Source: Struthio camelus
Lineage: Eukaryota; Chordata; Aves; Struthioniformes; Struthionidae
Assembly: GCF_040807025.1 (NCBI RefSeq)
Contig: NC_090954.1
Coordinates: 21,952,501 to 22,016,500 of the forward strand
DNA: 64,000 nucleotides
Direction: 5' to 3'
Shown here: piece after piece, positions 12,601 to 24,600 of the stretch
How the letters are laid out: the number at the start of each line of letters is the position of its first letter
Numbering within the stretch: the first letter of the stretch is position 1
Notes under the pieces: generated by a model
Told to the model about the DNA's origin: nothing
What the model saw: only the letters and a program-made list of their open reading frames with translations
The model's database searches: none
Program-made: the position numbers and the translations under genes

Positions 12601-15600
12601 CTGCCCTGCCTCATTTAAGCAGGATGTCTTGGAACCTTCTCCCCTTTGCCTCCCCTTATCCCTCTCCTGTAAGAAGCCTGCATGGCTTTATCATGGCCAT
12701 GGTAGAGTGACCACTCCCCATTTGCCTGGCCAGCTCTGAGCATAACCCCGTCCCATAGGAAACCCGGGGGTACTGAAGATCCCTCTCCTGGGGAGCAGGT
12801 GAGGATAGTCTCCCCACGCTAGAAGCCCTAGGGCAGGCTGTAAAAGGGAGGTCTGAGTCTTTGCCTCAAACCCTTCCCAACGCAAATTCTCAGGCTCTGC
12901 CACAGGATGGCTTGGTGGTCTCCATGCCACAGGATGAGGGCAGCACCCAGCCAAGGATGTGGGAGATGTAGAGGATATACTAAACTGGGGAAGTTTTCTC
13001 CTTGCGGGTGCTGGCACAGCAAGTTAGGTGTGTGAGATGAGTAAACAGCTCTTTCCTGTCTCTCATTCTCTCAGCCTGCTGTGGGGTTTCTGTACAGCCC
13101 TGAAAGGCCTGGTGTCGGGAGCTGGCAGCTGCCACGCCAGCCGCGGTGGCAGATACTACTGCTCCAGTCTCACAACAGAGCCAACCAGGCTTACTCAGTG
13201 GCACCCAACACATGGCCCCAGAGCAGCTGGTACTGCAGGAGACCCCAGGCTTGCACCCAGCCTGCCACAGCCCGTTCCTTCCTCTGCCCCACAGTTTTGA
13301 TGTCAGTGCGTCCCGTAAGGTGGATGCTGGGGTAGGCAGGCTGCAGAGGCACCTGCAGGAAGGGCAAAGGGGGTAATCCAGCCTGGGGCTTGTTCCAGGA
13401 GCCCTACCCCAAGGGGGTGATTCCGCTGTCTGTGATTGAGATGGCTCGCTCCACCAAAGACAACAAGTTCCAGGTTGTCACCAGCCACCGGATCTTTGTC
13501 TTCCGTGCTGAGAATGAGGGTAAGAGAAACCCCAGACGGGACCCTTTGGTCCTCGAGGAACCATCCCTGCCTCCCTCCTACAGTGAGAGCTTCCCTGGAG
13601 CAGCTCTCACCCCATCCATACGCCAGGCTACCTGGCTGCAGTGAGTGGGTAGGCTTCTCTGCCCTGCCATCCCTGATGGGTGCTTTGCTCCATGCCGGCT
13701 GAGCCAGGTTGGTGGGAAGGGCTTGAACCCGCTTACTCACACCTCTCCTCCCTGCACAGCCCAGAGGAACGAGTGGTGCTCCACTCTGCAGAAGAAGGTG
13801 GCAGACCAGCGCTTGGTGGGCTCCCGGCCCCGGCCCGCCAACACCGCTCACTGCCAGAAGTCTGGCACCCTGGAGCTGAAGGGTCAGAAGTCCAAGGTGT
13901 TTGCAGCCCTGAGCCTGCCTGAGATGTGGCTGTACAAGAGCGAACAGGTTTGTGGCAATACCCCACGGTGAGCACAGTGGCCAGAGCAGGTCCCCAAAAC
14001 CCAGCTGGCACAGAGGGTTGTGCTGACAGCAGGTGCAGCAGAAAGCAGCAGAGAGATGGAGAGAGCTTAGCCAGGGCTGGTGCCAAAGGGGCTGTATGGA
14101 CACTGGAGAGGAAGAGGAAGGATGGAATGGATGAGGGGAAAGCTCAGGACCCTGCATCCCCTCCCCATGTGCAGGCACAAACTTTCAAAACAGGGCACCT
14201 ACAGTGGGAGTCTGGGCTATGAGATGTGGTTGGTGCCAGGACTCCCATCTCTGAGCAGACCTCCCTCCCAATCTCCCCACTAAAACTGAATTATCTTCAT
14301 CTCTGCAAAGCGTTCGGGTCTCAGTGACACCAAATCACCCCAGTGCATCACAGGACAGGTGGCTCAGTGACCACTAAATTACCAACACACATACCTGCTG
14401 CAGTACACTCTCACCCTGTGGGAGGCAGCAGATATCTCTGCTAGCCCTTTGCACCCAGACAGCTGCCCGTGGAAATCCCCACCTTCTTCTGCTAAATGTT
14501 CTCACCCATCCCTGTTTTTCTGGTCATCTCCTTTACAGTTTGCCTGGCTCGAAATAAGCAGGCATCGAGCGTCGGTGAATTTTGCTCACGTGATATCTGC
14601 TTCATTAGGGTGCCTGACCCAATCTGTTGTGGGCTACCAAAACAGAGGAATTTGACTGGCTGGGTTTCAGAGGCTCTGGACAGAATCTGCCTTTCATTCT
14701 AGGGTATAACACATTTGCAGGGGGCTTTATGTCAGCCCACATGGGACCACTGAGAGATGTGGTCGTGTCCCAGGTCTGGCTGCACCTGGCAGAGCAGGTC
14801 ATCACCCACCCCCAGGGATGCAAAACTGGGTGGTGCTGGGCCCAGCTACCTGGCTCCAGGCCTGGCATTGCAGGCATGCCCAGGGACATAAGCCCACCGC
14901 AGACATGGGCCCAGCACTGCCAAGCCAGCATCACCCATGCCACAGCTCACCAGTGTCACTCTGAATTGCAGTTCTTTAAAATGGGCATTGGCATCTGCTT
15001 GATTGAGATGCGTGGCTCTACCATCCGGGAGGCCAAGAACCGCAGCTTCGAGCTCATCACCCCCCTCAAAATATTCAGGTAACCCAGATGTCCAGGTGGG
15101 GCAAGGTGTAGGGAGCATCTGGGTACTGCACCCCCGGGCTGGGCGCTCTGGACCCATGAGTGTTTGGCTGCGCTTTTCTGCTCGTAGCTTCATGGCGGAG
15201 TCAGAGCGGGAGAAGCGGGAGTGGATGGAGGCCCTGCAGGAAGCCATAGCCGAGACACTCTATGACTACGAGGTGGCAGAGAAGATCTGGTCCAACAAAG
15301 CCAACAAATACTGCGCGGACTGCCGGGCTCAGAATCCCGACTGGGCATCCATCAACCTCTGTGTGGTCATCTGCAAGCAGTGTGCAGGCTAGTACAGCTC
15401 CCTGCAGGGCACCAGGGTGTACCAGGGCAAGTGGGCACATGGTGGGGACAGGGAGAAAGCTGGCATATGCTGAGCAGACCGTGAGGGGATGTTGGGATGA
15501 GAGGGAGGACTGTGTCCAGCTAGCAGCCAGGTGGCACGTGAAGGCTAAGTCTGCCTGGGTGGGCAGGGTTCTGACCAGGGTGTGGGCATGATTTTGGTGC

Positions 15601-18600
15601 CAGTTTCCCTGGCAGGGTCACTGGATGCTCACTTGCCTGCTCCCCACAGGGCAGCACCGGAGCCTGGGCTCCAATATTTCCAAGGTGCAAAGTCTGAAGC
15701 TTGATACCAGCGTCTGGTCCAACGAGATCGTACAGGTAGAGGCACTCAGAACGGGGAACTGGGGCTTGCATGGCACTCCCAGGGGCCAAGCTGCTTTCCC
15801 AGGCAGGGTAATAGCCCCACAGTCTCTCCCAGGATGTGTGGATGTGTGGAGGGTATGTGGGGATGCGAGGATGCTGAGCATCCTGCTGCCCCTGGCTGGG
15901 CCTGGCACTCTCCATGATGCCAGGACTTTTCTGTAGCTCTTCATCATGCTGGGTAATGACAGAGCCAATCGGTTCTGGGCCGCTCGCCTCCCCACCGCTG
16001 AGGCCCTCTACCCAGATGCGAGTGCTGAGCAGAGACGGGACTTCATCTCCCGCAAGTACCGGGATGGGCGGTACCGCCTGCCCCATCCCCACTACGCCAC
16101 TCAGGATGATGTGCTCCAGGTAAGGCAGCTTCAGCGTACATGTGTAATGTTGGAGTGCTGGGAATGACCGCAGAGCTTTGGGTTTGAGACATCAACTGCC
16201 CCTGCTCGGCTGACTGCGCCCACACCCTCACTCTGGGCTACCCTGTTGAGCAGTGGGCAAGGGTGGGAGATTGTGCTCCTGCTTTACCTGCCTTTGAGCA
16301 CCCCTGGCAGAGGGTCGGGGGGTCCCACAAGCTGAGACATGGTTGCTATGGATGCGTGTCTCATCCTAGGCGCTGTGTGCTGCAGTGACAGGACCAGGCC
16401 TGCTCAAGACCATCCTGCAGTTCTTCTCATCCTCAGAGGCTGGGCTGATGCCTGATGCCGGGGCCTACGAGGTGTCCCCAGGGGCTGACCTCTGTTGGGG
16501 CCCAGAGAGCAAAAGGCCCAGGAACCATTCAGGTAATGGGGACTCTCAAGCCCTGCAGTGGCTGTCATGGGGAACTTCCTCTTTGTCACTGCCCCTGCCC
16601 CCGACAGCATGTTCCATGCCTGCGGGACAGCAGTGGCATTAGATGCTGTGTGACACCATGGTTCCCTGAGGGACCAGGGGTGCCCCACTGCACCCCCCTC
16701 TTTCAGGATGGGGTAGGGTGGCAGGTACTTCTGGAGCCCCCTTTCTGTGAGCCCGCCTTGCCTGGAGCACCACATTGCCAATACATACATGAGTGGGGTT
16801 GCACTGCCACCCTGGGGGCTGCATTTTGGTCGGTCCCTGCTCCCATCCTCTCTCAGCACTGTGCCCCGCAGGGAGCCCAAGCACAGGAGAACCAGGCCCA
16901 GAGAGCGTCTACAACGAGATCACTCAGCCAGTGACACACAGTGGGTACCTGCACCGGGCTCTCGCCCTCCCCAAGCTCCCGAGCACCAGAAAAAGCAGAG
17001 ATGGTAAGTGAGGGAGCGTGGGAGGGCAGCCCACAGGGCGCTCGCCCTAGTGCCACTGACAGCATGCTCCTGCAGACTTCCAGCGCATCTGGTGCTCCCT
17101 GGAGAAGGCCCTGCTCTTCTTTGAGACGGACAAATGCACCGAGCCCCTGGGCCACATCGACAGCAGGGACCTCCTTTCTCTGGGTGTGAGCAGAACCCAT
17201 GCACTCACCAGCCCTGGCCCCACAGAAAGGTACCTCTGGCCTTGCCCCCTGTCCCTGCCCACATGTGTCACAGCCACCTGACCCAGATGGATGCAGTATT
17301 GGCACAGATGGACCTGCAGGCTAAGGCCCACAGAGCCCATGGGCACGCAGAGGGCAGGGATGGGGTTTGGCGTGGTTCAGCCAAGGCGATGGGGCAGGGG
17401 ATCTGAGCGAAGGTTCAGGGTGTGGAGGGCTACCATGTTGGGCTGGTTCATTTGCTACAGGTTTCGCTACACCCTCGAGCTCTTCCTCACTGGGGAAAAA
17501 ATGCAGCAGCTGGGAATCGATGGGCCTGACACGTTGCAGGCCTGGGCCAGCGCCATTGGCAAGGTGAGCCAGCCCCCAGCCCTGGGCACCCAGCACTGCT
17601 CGGGGCTCTGTCTCTGTTTCCTCAGCATGAGACTCCTCCTAGATCCCTACAGGTGAACTCTGCCTTTACCAGGCTCTTCTCTTCCTTCGGTCCCCAGTGG
17701 TTCACGCCTGTGAGCTGTCACTGCCTGCTGGGCTACGAGTTTCAGCGTGTGGGCCAGCTGCGCTACAAGTGCATGCTCAACCCCGAGCAGTGGCAGCAGG
17801 CCTTCTTCATCCTGCAGAAATCTCACCTCTTCATCTGCCCCACCGAGGATGATGGGGCTGAAGACAGCATTAACCTCCGGCGGCTGCAGGAGCTCAGTGA
17901 GTGTGGCAGGAGAGGGGAAGCTGCTCTGTGCCCCAGGGAGGGCATGACGCAGCAGGAGGCCATGGGTGACTGACCTCTCTGCTCCTCACCCCAACACAGG
18001 TATGGTCCCCCCCACAGAAACCCCAGAGAGGAAGGAGCTGCTGATCCTGGTGGAGATGGGGAGGTGAGCCTTGCAAGGGGCAGGTATCCCACTCACGGCT
18101 CCAGAAGGGATGGGAAAAGTGTCCCAGCAGGCCGTGCAAGCTCAGCAGGCTGCCTGGGGCAAAGGCACTCGTGTGGGCAGGCACTGATCCCAAATCAGCA
18201 GTGGAGACACTGCTGGAGCAGCAGGGTTGGAGCCAGCCCAGCTTACTCCCCTGGCCTGGGGGTCTCTCACTGGTGTATGGTGCCCCTCGGCTCAGCCTGG
18301 CTCTGCCTTACTCCCTACGCAATACCCCGGAGCCAGGCTGTGCGTGCAGGGAAGGGGGTGGTAGCACACCCCCCTGGCAACCTTCATTCCCTGTTCTCTG
18401 CCATTGTCGTTGTCAGGACATTTTACCTGCAGGGCTTGTCACGGGCAGACTCTGCAGCATGGTACACGGACATCCAGGCGTCAGCAGGGGGCCGGGGTAA
18501 CGCACTGCGGGACCAGCAGCTGAGCCGCGGGGACATCCCCATCATTGTGGACAGCTGCATCGCCTTCATCACGCAGTATGGTGAGCGCAGTGGCTCGCCG

Positions 18601-21600
18601 GTGGGCACAGCCCCTGGCCCCAGGCAGGAGGCTGGCATAGCCGGAGCGCTCCCTGGCGTGTGCAGGATGGTCGATGGGTCTGAGCAGGGGGAAGCTGTTC
18701 TCTAAGCTTCAGTACCAGTGGGAAGTCCCTGAGCGGGACCGGGCCCTCATGACTTCACGTCCCTTCCCCAGGGCTACGGCATGAAGGGATTTACCGCAAG
18801 AATGGAGCCAAGTCCCGGATCAAGGTACTAATGGAGGAGTTTCGGCGGGATGCGCGCAACGTCAAACTGCGCATCAATGACAACTTCATCGAGGATGTCA
18901 CCGACGTGCTGAAAAGGTTCTTCCGAGAGCTCGAGGACCCCGTCTTCACCCTGGAGCTACACCCACAGTGGAAGGAGGCTGCAGGTACGCTCCCTCACCC
19001 CGACCCCTTCTCCACACTATGCTGCCTGCTGTTGACCCTGGGGCTGAGCATGCAGATGGTGTCCCTCGGGATGGTGTCCTTCACAATGGAGTCCCAGTGC
19101 TATCCCCAGCGCCATGATAGGTTTGCCTGGCTTGATGATTTTCCCTGACTCTGTTTCCTCCTTCCAGGAATCTCCTCAAAGCCCCAGCGCCTGGAGCGGT
19201 ACAAAGAGCTCATTCACCGCCTGCCTCGCCTCAACTACAAGACCCTGGCTGCGCTGATCGGGCACCTCTACCGGTGAATGTGCCCCTAGGCCACCTCCCA
19301 CCAGGCCACCAGGGACCCTTGGTCCAGCTGGGGTCCCCAAGGCCATCCGATAGGGTTGGGTCTCCCCACTGGCCAGGAAACACTGGCTCCCATCTTCTGC
19401 TCCATCAGCTCCTGGACCTACTGCTGGGGTGTGCGGGAGGGTGCTGCTCTGGGACATCTCAAAAGGTAGAAACATTCCCAAAGTCACCCTGCAGCAGAGG
19501 GAGAGAGGAGGTTGGGGACTAGGCAATACCCCCTTCCAGGATGTCAACTGCACCAGTGTCCCAGAAGTAGGAAAAGAAATAGGCGTCCGTCTGAAATCAA
19601 GGCTTGCTATGAGGCTGTTGTCTGGTTTGATGGCAACTGGAAGTCCTGGAAACAGGAACTGCCTAGCATAAAATTCCCACTCTTGGTAACTTGGGGAGCT
19701 AGGGAAAAATGGGCTGACTCTTTAGGTGAGTCTGTAAGCAGTGGAAGAGGGTGGCTCGTGCTGGCCCCTCATGCCCATGTCCCCTTGCCCCAGAGTGCAG
19801 AAGTGTGCTGACCTCAACCAGATGAGCACCAAAAACCTGTCACTGCTCTTTGCGCCCAGCCTCTTCCAGACCGATGGCAAAGGGGAACACGAGGTCAAGG
19901 TGATGGAAGACCTCATTGACAACTATGTCAGCATCTTCAATGTAAGCTCCTTGTAGGGGCCTTGCTAGCCCCACTCCACACTGTTCAGTGTGCCTTCCCC
20001 TGCATCCTCCTCTTCAGTCCTGTTCCTCCCCCGCATCCGCCATCTTGGCTCTATGTGCCTCAATCCATATCCCCTTCCACCTTAACTCCATGCCTCCTCT
20101 CTCGTTCCCCTCACCCTGCACCCTTCCTCCAATAGATTGATGAGGACCAGGTATCCCAGATGGATCTGGAGAACAGTCTGATCACCACCTGGAAGGACAC
20201 TCAGGTACTAGGGATGTTCTTGCCAGCCTCTGCCACGCTGGAGACCATAGGCTTGTGGGATTGTTTGGAGGATGGGGGTAGCTCTGCTTCCCAGCGCCCC
20301 CACTCTGGGTCCCCCCTACTCTTCCACCTCTGCCTGCAGCTTGGGCAAATATCTGGGGAAAGACATCCCCCACCTTGTCTCCCCCTCATCCGTCACTGTG
20401 AGCCTCATGCCCAAGGGAGAAGCAGCCCCCTGTTCTCTGAGACGCTATTTACAGCCCCTGGGGACAGGCGATGCGTACCAGACCCACACCAGCATGGCAC
20501 CCAGCGCCACCTACTCTTTCCCCACAGCTATCACAGGCAGGAGACCTCATCATCGAGGTTTACCTAGAGCAGAAGCTGCCTGACTGCTGCGTCACCCTGA
20601 AGGTGAGTCCCAAGGAAGGGAGAAAGGGAGGAGGAGGCACAGGCTACTGGGCACAGCCTGTCCCTGGCGTGTCCAGCGCCATGCCCACTGGCAGGGGGAC
20701 CTGTCCCAGCACCACCCAGCCACAGCTCCCTACTATGTGTCCTGTCCCAGGTGTCTCCCACAATGACAGCAGAGGAGCTCACCAACCAGGTGCTGGAGAT
20801 GCGCAACGTGGCAGCCAGCCTGGATATCTGGCTGACCTTTGAGGTCCTGGAGAATGGGGAGCTGGGTAAGCCTCATGGGGATGGTGGGAAGGGGATGCTT
20901 GCAGCACGGCTGGGCTAGGCGAGGAGGGGGACAGGATATGGGGGGCAGTTTGCCATCAGGGAGATAGGCAGAGAACAGGGGGAATGGAGAGTGGCACAGG
21001 GGAGATGGCATGGTGATGAGGGTGTCCCTGCCTCCCCAGAGCGACCCCTGCACCCCAAAGAGAAGGTGCTGGAGCAGGCCTTGCAGTGGTGCAAGCTCCC
21101 AGAGCCCAGCACCGCATACCTCCTGGTGAAGAAGGTCCCCATCGGCGAGGGCAGCTGTCTCTTCACAGGTAAGACAACACATTGTGGTGCACCAGAGGGT
21201 CCCAGCCCTGGGGAGTCTGGATGGGCCCAGCTGGCAGGACAACTCTGCCCCAACTTCCTCTTACCCCAGCCACTGTCCTTCAGTTACCACTGGCACATCC
21301 CTGAGACCCTTGTGGACCCAGCCTTGCCCACAGAGGGGACGCCTTCTGATACTCCCCGACAACCTCACCTATCCCCCAGGCCAGGCAGACCTTCTGTCTC
21401 CTCCACTGTGCAGGTGCCAAGCGTGAGTCTCCCAAGTGTGGACTGCTGAAATGCCGTGAGGAGCCCCCCAAGCTGCTGGGAAACAAGTTTCAGGAGCGTT
21501 ACTTTGTCATCCGAGACCGGAAGCTGTTGCTGCTCAAGGAGAAGAGGGTATCTGGGGGATGCAGTGGGGCCAGATCTATATTCCGAGCGTGGGAGGAGAA

Positions 21601-24600
21601 CTAGGGTGTGCGGGGAGGGAAAGTCCGCGGTCACAGGGACAAGCGGTGGCATTGTCACAGCTGTGCAGGATCCTCTCCTGAGCAGGGTGGGCAGATGGGA
21701 GGGCATGTAATAGGCCCAGAGCTGGGCTGTGAAACCCTCTGGCTCTCATTCCTCAGAGCGCCAAGCCAGAGCGAGAGTGGGCCCTGGATGCGGCCAAGGT
21801 TTACATGGGCATTCGGAAGAAGCTGAAGCCACCAGGCCAGTAAGTTGAACCTTTACCGGACATGACCCTGGGGAGTGTATCCATCACCTCATCTCTCTTC
21901 CTGAGGTGCTGGAGCAGGCACAGTCTTCTACCTAGAGTCAGCTGCAGCCCTCGATCCCTGTACTGTGATACCTGACACTCCAACCTGGCCACTGGGAACG
22001 TCTCAGTCCCCACCAGGACCCAAAGCTATGCTGAGCCTGGGCCCAGTGGGGCATTCTGATCCCTCCACCCCACTAGCCATAAGCCTATGGCCACATCTGA
22101 GGTTTGGTGGTCCTGCCACACAATCTGTGTCTTACTTCCTTAGGTGGGGTTTCACCCTGACCTTGGACAAGCAGCAGTTGTGAGTATCTGCCCCTGCCTT
22201 GCTGGAGCTAGGGGTGGGGGGAATGCAAAATAGTTCCTGTCTCCAGTCTTAATGAGGCCACAACAGCCAGTTTTATCATGTTCCTGGGGCTCTAGAGGAT
22301 CCTGGAGGGCCAGGGCAGAGCCAGAGCTTGGCTGGGGCACTCAGGGGCACAGTTGTGGGGGTTGCACACATGGCACAACGTGGGCAGCACATGGACCAGG
22401 CTCCAGGGGCAATCGGTCCCCTAAGCTGGGCGGGCAGCCAAGAGAGGGACAGAGCTGTCAACACCTGGCCGAAGGAGAGAGTTGTGCCCACTGTCACCAC
22501 GGGGACTCATGCCCATGAGTGCTCCCTGCCTGCCCCATCTCCATGTGCACCAGCACATCCTGCTGATCCTCTCCCTGTTCCCCTGCCCCTGCTGATGCTG
22601 GGCAGTGCCCAGTACTGGGTCTGTAGTGCTGCCACCGGCTGGACATTTTGCCTGCCCATAATGTTAGGCTGAGACGTTCTTCTAGGGCCAGCAAGGACAG
22701 CCAAGTTGAGCTGCCTGGTGCCAGACTGGGCAAGCTCCTGTCAATCCTGTAAAGCAGTGATTTAGGCACGCAGAGAGTTTCAGAGGGCCATTTCCTGATA
22801 CCAGTCCTGGGATCTGGTTGTACATGACAGCCCCAGGCTCCCAGGCAAGGTGACAAGGGGACCTTGGCCCTGCTGGCCCTCCTCCCCGGCAGCTTCTCAG
22901 CTGACTCCTTTGCAGGTACTTGGCATGCTCAGGGCAGGCTGAGCTGTGGGACTGGACCACCAGCATCCTCAAAGCTCAGGTGGGTGAAGGCTGGCTTTGC
23001 CACCCAGCTGGGCTGGGATGGGCTGGGGGCCGTCAGGGTGGCCTGGTGTGAGCCCGCCTTGTCCTTGTGAACAGCACGATGACCTGCGCCCTGTGATCAT
23101 GCGCCGACGTTCCTCCTCCGACCTCGCCAAGCAGAAGTTCGGCACCATGCCGCTGGTGCCCCTGCACGGGGACAGCACTGACGCCACCATGCTTTCAGCC
23201 AACCAGACCCTGGTAAGGCCACAGCAGCTGCCCTTGCCTACAGGTGCTCCTGCACCCACCCCGAGACCAACTTGGAGAGGGGCATGTGTTGCCCAGAGCC
23301 AAGTGGGTACTTTGAGTGTGTGTCTGTGCACCCAGCAGTGCGTGTGTGCCATGTGCTGTGTTTGTGTGTCTGTGCCACTTCCCCATGCATGCAGGGCACT
23401 GTGGGGCATGCAGGGCCACATTGGTGCCCTGAGTGTTGACAAGAACTGCCTGCCAGCATGCCAGGGTGCTGTGCTCGGAATGAAGCACATACTGCTGTCC
23501 ATCCTGCGCCTGCTGAGGCAGGTTTTCCTGCAGCCCTGACCCTGCTATGCGCTATCAGGTGCTTATCTCTGCCCATCTCCTCTGTTTCTAGCGCCGCCTG
23601 CACACGCGAAGGACTTTGTCCATGTTCTTTGTAAGTATCTGCATGTGTGAGGTGTGCTAATGCAGGCTTTGAACTGTGCCTCATAGCTCCTGGGGACAAG
23701 GGCCTTTCTGCAGCATCCTGCCCATGCTTATGTAGGTACCCAGGCCATTCTGCCCATGCCATGTGGCAGAGGATGGGGTGTCCCTCTGTGTCCCACAAGT
23801 GGCTCCCTACATGGGTCTGATGTGTATAGTCAAGTCCACAGAAGTCCAGCCCAGCTCCTTACACCTCTCCCTTTGGGCCCTGCATTGCCCAGAGGGGCTG
23901 AGCATGAGAAATGTGAGGGAATAGGTTTGTCTCCTTCTCTCCACCAGGTTATTTCTGGCAGGGCCACCTACCCTGCCTGGCTTGCAGGACTTACCTTGCA
24001 TGGCTTTGGGCCCTGCCAAGGTCTGCCTTTCCTCCTAGGGCCATCTGTGCCAGGGGCTGCTGAGTGGGTGCACAGACCTTGAGCAGGCTGAGGCCCAAAG
24101 TGCTCACCCTTCTTCAGTGGTGGGGGAAAGAGCAATGTGAAGGAAGAGCAGCAGGAACGAGTAGAGTCTGAGATCACTGGCACCACAGCAGAGCCCTGGA
24201 CATGGTCTGTGACTTGTGCTGGTGCCCTGGCTCGCTTCCACTCCTGGGAACATCCCCTGGGGTACAGTGGTGGCACAATGCTGGAGACTGCCAGGGCCCA
24301 GGCTGAGCCCGAGGGAGAGAGGAGAGACCTGAAGAAGTGCAGGTCACCCAAGAGAGGTCTAGCAGAAGTATTAGCCCCATTGCAAGGGGACGAGGCCCAG
24401 CAGGTCTCTCTGGGGAGCACCCATGTCCAGGCAGGGTGAACTGAGGGTGGCAGGGCTGCCAGGGAGGTGAGCAAGGCTGAGCAGCATGGGCAAAGCCAGT
24501 TAAAGGGGGATGTATGGGGTTGTCCTGGGCTTCCCCCTCACTCTGGCCACTCCATCTTCCCCCAGCCCATGAAGATGCACCAGGACTCTCTGGAGGAGCA

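Noticed and set aside
15388-15393. Apparent stop codon in the ARAP3 Arf-GAP exon suggesting a pseudogene
   Set aside because: The TAG lies in the intron if the GC donor is used; all other exons are intact and in phase.
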